DNA of 64,000 nt from Elysia chlorotica. Lineage: Eukaryota; Mollusca; Gastropoda; Plakobranchidae. The position numbers were made by a program, and so were the translations under genes. This document shows positions 12,167-23,700 of this stretch, piece by piece. A model generated the notes under the pieces. It saw only the letters and a list, made by a program, of their open reading frames with translations, searched no databases and was not told where the DNA came from. Position 1 is the first letter of the stretch. Each line of letters starts with the position of its first letter. The stretch is from contig RQTK01000049.1 of NCBI GenBank assembly GCA_003991915.1, positions 447,217-511,216 of the forward strand, in the 5' to 3' direction.

Positions 12167-12580
12167 ATGGCGGACGACAACAGAGCTGATTTCCTTCGGA
12201 GGTCAGTTAGAAAAGTGTCACAAAATTCGTATATTCAGCTCAGGAATGCAAAAACTGAATTGAGAGAAAAAGTTAGAAAGGTAAGTTGTCGAATAATTAC
12301 AAAAGTGTAAAAAAATAGAATCTAGCCTTGAACCAAAAGTGCGTTTTATATCACCATGGCCCATGGCTTAACTAAGAAGTGAAACTCTTGAGACCTAGTG
12401 CAAGGGTAGAATGCACAAACATGACGTAGCTTACGTCTTGTCGTAAGCCTTCTTATTTCTATATTGTTACGACGAGAAGTACGTTACGTCATGTTTGTGC
12501 ATTCTAGCCCTAGACTAGAGCTAGAATCTAAATTAGATCTAATCTAGATCTAGATCTAAGTCTTGATCTCTGTCTATGGC

Positions 12581-12613
<33 letters not shown>

Positions 12614-14739
12614 GGCATTTATAGGGCGCCCATTCCCCACAATGTGGGCCCTAGGCGCCTTACAATGTTAATACATTCACCCACTTACATACAACTAATA
12701 CAACATAAGCAAAATACACAATAGAAACAGAACTTAACCACATCTACACTGGTGACTAGGATTGAAAATGTTTTGTAAAAAGATGTGTCTTGAGTTTACT
12801 TTTAAACTGGTCTAATTTTGTTATTTCCCTGATGTCACTAGGAAGGGAATTCCAAACTTTTGGGCCAATGAAGGAAAATGCTCTCTCACCATAAGATTTA
12901 AGTTTCACTCTCGATGTGCTTAATAAATTAGAGCTGCTTGATCTTAGTGCTCTAGAGGGTGTGTATGGAGTGAGGAGGTCTGATATGTATGATGGAAAAT
13001 TACAATTAAGGCTTTTAAAGCAAAGAATGGCTAGTTTGTACTCAATTCTGGCCTTAACTGGGAGCCAATGAAGCTCATTAAGTAAGGGGGTTATATGGTC
13101 TCTCTTAGATTTTTTCAAGACAAGCCTGGCAGCACTGTTCTGAATTCGCTGCAGTTTATTTAATTTGTCTGATGGTAGGCCCGCGAGAATGGAGTTACAG
13201 TAGTCAAGCCTAGATAGTATAAAGGCGGAAACAAGTAGGCTATATATCAAGATCTGTATCGGGATGTAGATCTAGATCTTAATCTAATATGGATATAGAT
13301 CGTCTATATCATGAGTTTCATAGTACTCTTCTTTAAAATTAATTTATTGCCAGATGATATCAACACTTAACAGTTTTTATAAAAACTAAGTCTAGATCTA
13401 GATAGAAATGTAATTTATGTCAATTGTGTGACTACGCCACAAAATGAGATGTTTTGCGTCAGAGCTCGAATTGAAAGAAATGAAGTAAAGCTGCTGGGGA
13501 ATTATAGAAAATCTTTCCCCAAATATGAAAGTGAATCATAGGCCTATTTAAAAATCTACCCGTAAAACAAAGGGGGAACATTAAATTCGTTATAGATAAT
13601 ATGTAAATGACGTGTCGATTTTGTAAATTACGCCAATCTTAAACTGAGATCTACAAAAATGACCTGATTTTTAACGGTCGCCCCCCAGCCATTCATTCCC
13701 TGTAACACCCATGTATTTGATATATTTACAAACATATATTTATAGACTACTCTGGTTGGTTGAATTTAAGTATCTGGAGTATTCTAAGTCAGTAAAAAAA
13801 TTTCTTTTTAACACCATCTGGTCTGAGAAAGGGAGTCTCTAATGTAAAAAGGATTGAAAAGCTGGGGTACTTTTGATATCATAGGTAACTATTGAATTGT
13901 CAGTAGTATTGTCCTCTTAAAATCCTCCAGTCCTTCACCCTCCACTCTTCCAGTCTCTATCGATATGATCTTTTTTCTCTTATTCCCTTTCTTTCAAGTA
14001 TATTACTGACCTTAATCGCTTCTAGTTACTTGTCAAATCACTTTTTTGGCAGAAATTAATGTAAGGCTAATGACTCCTGTTGAATTTCTTTCGATCTATA
14101 GCTTAGACTATTATTGCCTTTCAATGGTTCTCTCTCTACACTATACTCTATTAAAATCGCTTTTTTTTTCAGCAGGCGTGAATATTTAGCTCCATTTTCG
14201 ATGCTTCATAGTAGTTGTTCTTACGGCTGTTACGTTTTTGGTTTTTGTATTCCTTCTTGTTCCTTGCTCTTCCCTTTCACTTGTTGTTAAATGTGGTAAT
14301 TGATATAAAAACAAATAAAACAAAATTAATAATTACAACAAACAATGATACATTGTTCTTAGATCTAAAGCGGGTGAACTTACACAAGCCTGTGAAACTT
14401 TAAAATTGGAAGGCTAGGCTAGAGCCATGAAGGAGATCAGAGAATTCTCTTTGTCATGCAGACTCGCGGAGCCTGTGGGTCTAAAGTCAGGAAAGAGTTT
14501 TGATTTGAGATGTTACCAGACAGGCCGAAACCCCGACCCCTAATTAAAAATTGCAGGTGTACGCAAGAGTGGCTAGATATCCAATCACTGAGGAGTAAGG
14601 GTCATTTGACCATTCAACAAACCCTTTTTTTTTTTAGCCTGCCTACCACTCCTTTCAGTTGCTCAACAAATGTGTCAATCACTAATTTGTTAACAGACTC
14701 TAAGGGTGCGCATTCTTTCTCTCTTTTGTTTCTTTCCTT

Positions 14740-14776
<37 letters not shown>

Positions 14777-17700
14777 ATAATTTTCCTTCTTTGTCTCTTT
14801 CCTTCTCTCCTCCTTTCTCTTAGCCTCTCACTCTCTTTGTCACTTTCCTTTTTCACTATTCTTTGTTTCTTTCCCTCTCCTTTTCTATCTGGGGGGCGCG
14901 GTGGTCCAGGGGTAGAACATCGGCTTCCGACGCAAAAGGTCCCGAGTTCGAATCCTGGCTGTTGCGTTCCCTACTGGTTGGGTCGGTGTCAGTATAATGT
15001 GACCGGCTGAGACAGGAGTCATGGTATCCCCGCCCTGTCTCGTGTGTGGCAGCACATAAAATTGTCAGACGTATCTTGGGGCCCGTCCACAATATAGCCT
15101 ATATAGTGCTGCTGTTGGACGTTAAACCAACCCAACCAACCAACATCCTTTTCTATCTCTGACCCTCTCACTTCCTTTATCGTTCAGTGATCATAATCTT
15201 CCACGAATCAGCGGAAATCTGCGATTCCGACCTTGCCGCTACTTTTTCAGCGTTTTCCTCCTTTCCTTCTAAGTCTGCAAATCGCAGAATTTTGCCTTTG
15301 AGCGGTATTGAATTGAAAATAAGATATCATCCAATCTAACTCGTTAGCAAAATAAATGCATTATCGTAACACAACCCAAATTGCGGTGGTTTTCTTTGAA
15401 CGGAACTGATAATCTAGTATTACCCGATCTGGTCCATGTGCGAGAAAATGTGTAACTGACTCTTTCCGTCTCTCTCTATCTCTCTCATTCTCCGAACCTT
15501 CTCTTATCTCCATCTCTTTTCTTTCTTCTTCTTTCTCTCCTCTTTCTTTTATTCCTGTCTTTCTCTATCTCCCATCTTCCCCTCCTCTCTCCTATAGCCA
15601 CAGATGACTATGGGTATGCAATCTCCAATCGTATGGTCTATTTCTCTATCTCTCTCTCACTTTCTTCTTTTTCTCTCTTTTTCACAACCTCCCTTCTCTC
15701 TCTATCCATTCAGCTGTCTCTCTTTGGCTCTCTCTGTATGTTGTCTGTCTATTTTTTCTCTCTCCTTCTCATGTGCATGCTCAAGGAGTTGGGGGGGGGG
15801 GGGGGGGGGGTCATATGGCAGCTATATAATGAGTAAAAACTGTTCATTTCATGATAAAGGGGGATTGTTCTGATCAAGTAAATCTGTTTTCCTCTCTTAT
15901 GAAAGGTGTCTGAAGTGCTTCGGAAACCAGAGCATGAACGATCCTGTGCAGATAAAGCCCTCGTGACAAAGAATCCAGAGATTGTGAAGACATCACAGAA
16001 AAATGCCCAGAGGTTGAAAGAAAATAAAGATAGGCTGTTGGAGGTAATTGCCTCTTTTGTCCATAAACATATGATAGAGACTTTATGTACAAATGTGTGT
16101 GTTAATCATGTTCATTGGTTTGATCTGTATTAAATCAATAATTCTGCTTAGAAACAGGATTTTTTTTCTTTTTTAAATCAAGAGCTATAATCATTGGTTG
16201 CCAGTAAATAATCTTAATGTATTAGCTTCCTGTTAGGAAGAGAGCCAGTTCAAACTTAATACAAAAGCATTTTGTAAGATGTTTGATTATAAGAAATATA
16301 TTTCAAATAAACATTGGCTGTTTTTTTTTTCTATGTATAAATCTTGTCAGATTGAAGACGAACCAACCATCCTGGCTGAAAAATGTGAGAGACTTGCAGA
16401 CCTGATCAAGATGTCAGAACATGTCGTCGTGTACACTGGAGCAGGGATAAGCACTGTGAGAGTTTACCTAGAGTGCCATTTTCAACTTTGGTGCATGGCC
16501 ATAAGAACACAATTTTTTTATAGGAATGAATCTGAGTTAGATTTTAACATGTTTCCTGGTGTCTCTGTACAGGAAATGGTTGTTTGCTATCTGGGATGGT
16601 TTTGTCTGAGAATAAAGATTAAGAGATTGTCTTAGTTTCACTGCATTGTGCAGTTGCTTCTCTCTGCTTTGTAACAGTGAGAACAGGTTGAAGGTCAATA
16701 ATAGAATTTCAACTTGACGGTGATATGAAACACAAATTGGTTGGATTTGAGGGTTTTGCAATAATTTTTAAACATTTAATTATAAGTAAAAACATCAGAA
16801 AGTGTTAAACCACACCAAAATAAAAGATTTGTAGCTGCTAAATTATTTTTTCATAAACATTGGCAATAGTCAAATCAAAACAGATTTTGCGTGTCTTCAT
16901 ATTTTGATTCAACAGAGTTGACTCGTACATTTCACTATGATATTCTCTTTCCTCAGGCGGCATCCATCCCAGACTATAGAGGCCCAAATGGCGTATGGAC
17001 CCTCCTCAAAAAGGGACAGGAGTTATGGTATGGGTTGGCAAGAAATGTTTTGAAAATCTTACAGTGCTAAATTTGAGCTGTGTATTACACTAAAATCTTA
17101 CCTTATGTGCACTGACGATAATTTGGCATATTGTGATGCAAACTATGTGATAAGCACTTTTAACTGCTCTTGGTCTCTGTCCTCCCCCCTCCCTTTTTTT
17201 TAATCCAGTAAAAGTAAGCACCAGAATGAATATTTTACTTATTGTTAGGCAGTATTAGGGGTTGGTCACATGTGGAGAGCTAGAAAAAAAAAGTCCAAAT
17301 TCCTTCCAGAGTCAGACCAATACCATATCCATATGCCATCTACAGACCTTCCTACTTGCACCGATTTGATCGGTACATACCGACTTTATCGTCAATCCTG
17401 ATTTCTACAGGAATGTGCCGATTTTTCAAACTGAAGATATTCAGCAGTGTGTATAAACACTGCCTATACACATGTACTGAGTACATTTATCATGATTAGC
17501 ACTAATCCAACCAATAGAGAAAAACTGCGTTTGTACCAATTTTACTGAAAATACCTATTTTTTCTATGAGAGTACCTAAATGGGGCTTTTTCAAGTAGAC
17601 AGGCCTGCATCTGGATAGAAACTAAGAATAGAGTAATTTGTCATCCACATCTGACCATGGGGTGTGGAAGGGTATTAAACAAAAAAGATCGAAAATAATC

Positions 17701-20700
17701 ATGTACATTGTATGTGAACCTTCCCCATACTGCTTTTTTTTTTTTTCAGTTCGAAAATCATATAGCTTCAGGTTAGTTCAGGCCAAAAGGTTATGTGTGC
17801 TAATTTATGAGATTTATCTTTTATTTGGAATGTTTTGTCCAGCCCTCAGGACCTGAGCGATGCAGAGCCCACATACACCCACATGTCTCTTACAAAACTG
17901 TTCAGAGTGAAAAAGGTATGAACACGTGTGATTTAAATTTTACTGTAAACCTTTTTGTTTACTTTTTGCACCAGTTGCAAAGAACTCTCTTTCCCTTCAG
18001 TCACACCTCATAAACATATTGCTTTTTTTAAGCAGCGTTTTTTTCTTAGAACCTTAATTGCAAAATAGCGAGAAAAAAATGAGATTTGAATAATAGTAAT
18101 CTTTATTCATATAGTTCATATTTCTCAACAAAGCCAAGCTCAAAGAACTTTACATAATATTTCACAAGCACGCTTATACATAAGATTTAAAAAGACTGAT
18201 TAAATACAAAATCATAAAATCTACCTTATATAATAGTTCTTTTAGTGTTTGTTAGAGTGAAAAATTGCTTTTTTTTTTTTTTTGGCACATTAGACTCACA
18301 AGTACTGGTTGGAAGAATTTTTTTTTTTTTTTTATGGTCTAGACTCTTGTAACTCAAATGTTTTTTGTTGTTATTTTTGTGTACTTGACAGGTGAAGCAT
18401 GTGGTGTCTCAGAACTGTGATGGTCTCCATATACGTAGTGGGTTTCCCCGTTACTCTTTATCTGAACTTCATGGAAATATGTACATAGAGGTACCTTTTT
18501 TTTTTAATCGTTTGTATTTACAGATTTTTCCATCTACAAAAAAGGGAGTTTTTTGTTTGTTTGTTGTTTTTGTTTTGTTTTGTTGTTGTTGTTTTTTTTT
18601 GTTTGTTTTTTTTTTGGGGGGGGGGGTGTTTTTTCATCCTTAGTTAATCCTCTAATTGATCACTAGTCACAAGTGATTTGATAAAGAAAAAGAAAAATAA
18701 TACTAAGTTAATTTTCTTTTCTCTTCCAAGATTTCACTATGATGATTGGTGTATTTTTTGTGCCTTTTTCATTTTATTTGTGTTTCATTTTGCACGCTTC
18801 TAAGACCTGTAGTCTTTATGTTTTGCCATTTGTCTCCAGGCTGGAGCTATGTAAAATATCTTAGCAACTTCCACATATATGAAGACTAAAGGCTCAGGTC
18901 AAATCAGCAGTGACATGTTATGACTGGTGCTGCTTTCTCTCAGATAAATTTCAAAAAGTTTGTTTTGTTTCCGTTAGTACAATTGTGATTCAAACCCTGA
19001 TTTTATTGAAATGTTAATCACATTTTGTTCCCCGTCTGAATCATCTTGCAGATGTGCTACAATTGTGCTCCTCACCGCGAATATGTCAGACTCTTTGACG
19101 TCACAGAACGCACGAGTGTGAGGCGACATACCACTGCCCGACGTTGCCGGGCTTGCGGTGTAAACCTCACCGATACCATCGTGCATTTCGGGGAGAAGGG
19201 GAAGATCCGATCGCCGTACAGGTGGAAGGAAGCAGTGAGGGCGGCCAAGAAGGCGGATCTGATTTTGTGCTTGGGCTCCAGCCTCAAGGTTTATATCCCG
19301 CTTTTCCATCAATTTGCACTGTTTATATGTATATTCTTATTTATCTGATTTTTTTATTTTTTTCTGGAGATTAAAATCTTGTTATGATGTTCATAATAGT
19401 GCAGGTATAAGATGAGTCTTTTCAACCGTAGAAATAGAAAGATGCATCATTTTTTTTTGTAGTGATGCTGAATAAGATTTTAATCTCCAGTATAACATTT
19501 TTATAATGTTAATATTTTCCACCTTTCAAGTTGTCCTATTCGCATGAGGTATTTGTCATCATACTTAAAATGAATGCTTAGTATATACCTTTTAAAATAT
19601 GTTTTGTGTAGAAGTATATTTTTCTGATGAGTTAATACTTAGACTTTGTTCATTATGTATATTGATGTTTGTAAAGCTTAAATGTTTATCACATTCAAAT
19701 TGCATGGCTTATATCTGTAATGCCAATAGTTGTTTTGTTTTTTTTAATATAATATCGTTGTAAGATCTTTAGATTAACGAATTTTAGCTCCTTGAAAAAG
19801 ACGTAAGTATAATCATAATAGTGCAGGTATAAGATGAGTCTTTAGAAAGATGCATCATTGGTTTTTTTTAGAGATGCTGAATTCCAGGTGCTTGTTTCAA
19901 GCAAAACAAAACAACAAAAACGCCATAATGGATGAGAGGAATAACCTGTTAGGAATGATTTAGCAGTTGAGCATTTATCATTTCAATCTGCAGGTTCTCA
20001 AAAAGTATCAGTGCTTGTGGTGTATGGACAAGAAGCCACACTTGCGTCCCAAGCTGGCCATTGTGAATTTGCAGTGGACACCAAAAGACGATGTAGCTTC
20101 ACTCAAGATCAATGGTAAGCTTCCTTTGTATTTTTGACGTTGTGGATTTATTGTGTAGAAATATACTCCATAGTTTTTCCGACTTGAATTGATGAGTTCT
20201 GTCTGCATTTTGGTAAGCTTGCTGATTTACGTCTTTTGGTTTTCTTTTTCTGTATTATTTTATTCCATCTGTGAATTATCTCTTTTGTTCAAGACGAGTG
20301 TCTGATTTAAATATTCTTGAGCTTTATGTTTACTGGAGCCAAAGATATTATAAGGTAACCTAGATAGCTGACGAGTCACATGACCGTACCCACTAAGGGC
20401 TGCTATCAAATGAGGTCATGGAGCCACTTGGGTATTGCGACTTGTCGGTTGCTTAACACAACTGAAGCGAGGCACACAGCACCTGTTACACTGCGCAGTT
20501 TTGTTGATCTCAGTTTGCAGACACCTTGTGCGGTACTCTCAGCTTGCTAAGTTAAAGAGAGAGTTATCAGTCTACCCTTTTGAATTTCTTTGACTCGAAC
20601 ACTTTGTGTGGTTCTGTGCAAAGCCTTTGCTGAGGAAAAGCTGCTGTACTCTCCAATTGCTAATTATTTCCCACCATTCGTTCTATCTGCAAAAAAATAG

Positions 20701-23700
20701 AAGAATTATTGAAATCTTTACACATGTACAGTAAAATGAAGGCTTTTCTTCCATTTTAACATCTATAATGCATTATTACAATTTTTAGCATGTTGTAACA
20801 TAATGGCAAGATTTTAAGAATTAATGGTGATATTAGCAGAGTTGCATTGATAGTTGCAGGTAGTTTGGAAAAATTCACACTTGAAAAATAACTCTGGGCA
20901 TGGAAGAAGAAATTTGTATGCAAATAACAAAATATAAGGCACCGATAAGTGATTTGTTTTTAATCTGTTTATTGTTAATTATATTTTTAACTCTCATAAC
21001 AATATTCTTGTTATAATTTTTATCTATTCAATGTTCATTTTGGCTGTAGCACAGAGTGCTAAAATCATGCACCTTAAGTAGAAAGGTAAAAAATCTTGTT
21101 CAAGCCCCGGAAATCATTGGAGAACCTGCTATGGTGGACTGGGTTTATGTATTTAACTAAATATAACAAACCTCTACGTTTTGTTCCTGTTCTACTTGGC
21201 AGGTCGCTGCGACTCGGTCATGAGAATGGTTATGAAGCTGCTGGACCAAGAAGTTCCAGAGTATCAAAGGTACAGAGTGTACAACAGTTTTCATGAAGCA
21301 CATCACGTGTAGAAAGTAAACTAATCCAAAGTAGATGACAATAATTGTCTAATGATTTATAATTATTATTCCTGGTCAAGCATTTCTCAATATTGCTGCC
21401 CATGTGGTAACGGGGCCCTCATTCGGAGACGCGTAAAGGGTGATTACCACCGTCTGCCTGTCGTGCTTGTTACAATATAAGACTGCTAAGGACAGGCCCT
21501 TTCTCTTTATTTTGCTGTGTCTTCTTGTTTGTGCTCCTATCGTCCTATCGATTTTCTTTCCCTCACCTCTTCTACTTCTGACCCTCACTAGTGGGCACCT
21601 TGTTCGCCATGAGGTGCGTCCCGTGAGGATGGAGGCAGGGATACTATTGATTGAGGTGAACCAGCCTGCGGGCTGTCATTCAACAACACATCACTTTGGC
21701 CCGCTCTTTCATCCAAGACGGGTGGGCGGTGTGGCCCAGACTGCTCAATCGGCTGGTCATGTCTTTCTTGGCTAGGGTCAATTCTAGCATTCCCTCTAAT
21801 GTAAGAAGTACAACTCTGGGGTAGCCCTGACACTACTAGCGCTGGATATCCGCGTAGTGTCCCCTTGTTGGGCTCGATGGAGGGTGGGGAGACATGGAGC
21901 AGAAACTCTCTCTCATTTCTCTATGGAAAACTTAGAAATGTTTTCTCTCTGATTTCTTTCTCCTGAACAATGGCTCGCAGTTACTGCCATTCTGACAACG
22001 GCACTTTTTCTTTAGACCTGACACTCGTCGACCCATCTCTCTCTATTGACTACTCTTGGTCAATTCCCAATAGCCTTCACGGCTCTGATCACTTTCCTAT
22101 TGTTCTATCGCCGGTCCGCTCCGAAACCATCTCTCATTCGAAACGGTGAAATTTCAGTTGGGAGGGCTGGCCCGCTATTCAGTCTCACTGTATTACAGAT
22201 CTGTCTCCTACAAAAATCTTCTCAATAGAGCAATTTCGCGACACTTTATTGCAAATTGCAAAGAAGACGATCCCTCAGACCTCTACGGTTCCATGAAAGG
22301 ACAAACCCTGGTTCAACAGCCGGTGCTGACTGGCAATTTGAGCCAGGTTTTCTAGCTTAAAGGGCAAATTTCTCCAGAGAAAATGTTGATATGTTTAAAA
22401 AGCAACGTGCAGAGGCTCTGCATGCAATACGCCTGCAAAAGCGACAATCATGGAAATGATATACTCAAACACTAATAAAGACACTCCCTTCTCTAAGATA
22501 TGAAGGTCGGTTAGAAAGATCCAAGGAATTAATATCCCCTCCCCATTAAAACACCTAAATAATGCTGATGGATCACATGTGGACGAGGACCGGGAAATTT
22601 CAAATGCACTAGGCGCTGCATCTTCCCAGAACTCCTCCAACAATCAACACTCCCGCCCATTTCAAAACTTCAAAAACAGTCTGAGGAGAAACTGGTTCAT
22701 TTCTCCTCTGACTGCTCTAAAGACTACACTTTATCAATAACCAACACATGGTTGCTGTCTTCTTTGACCTAGAAAAAGCTTATGACACAACTTGGAAGTA
22801 AGGCAGACTTAAAAACCTTAAAAATAAAGGGTCCGAGGGCAACCTACCCATATTCATTAAAAATTTCATAGCTTATCGACAGTTCTAAGTAAAGGTTGGA
22901 TCCTCTCTGTCTGACTCTCTCAAGAAGATACCTGCATCATATTCAAAGCCAATCATACATACGTTTATAGGAGACAGCTGGAAAGCGCGATGGAATGTAT
23001 TAACTGTCTTCGGACATCATGGGCCATATAGCCATTACCGTGCTGACGTGCCGTAAAAACAAACTCACTCTCAATATTGAATCAGGGTTAAAGCCTGTGG
23101 TAAAATTTTTAACTTTTTTTTGCTAAAACTTTAATGAATTGTGGCTGTGTGTACAATTTTAAGCAAGTCGATTCATTAATTTACAACTTTTTTTAAAGCT
23201 GATATTGACATAAATAAAGATTTCACATTTGAAGGTTATCTAATTGTAATTTTTATGTTTTTTTTTTTTTAATAGGCACACAGAAAAATCTTGCTTTTCC
23301 AACAAATTTGTATAATCTTATATTGTATGTGTATGTGTGTGTACATAATATTCTTAAACATTTCAAGTTAAATTCTTAAAAACTCTAGCACTTTAACTAT
23401 TGTCTTTGGTAAGCTTGAGTTTTCAGGTCATATTTGATAAATTCATTACTGTTGTTGTTTTTTTCAGAGAGCTTGACCCAATCTTCCGCATATGTACTCC
23501 TTTGAGAGCCAACGAAGCAAAAACAACCAACAAGAAGATTCTAATCCCACCTTCACTACTGAGCAAACCACCGAGGCAAGGCAAAAGTTCAAAGATGAAA
23601 GCAACGCAGCCGAGTGAAACTCAGACAGAACAAAGTGCTTCCTGCCGTACGAGGACTGAGTCAGGGGCTGAAGCACCAATGGATATATGTCCTGATGGTA

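Noticed and set aside
14891-14965. Functional tRNA gene in the SINE head
   Set aside because: A- and B-boxes are present, but the unit is repeated with a common SINE body and target-site duplications, and stems do not pair as a mature tRNA should.
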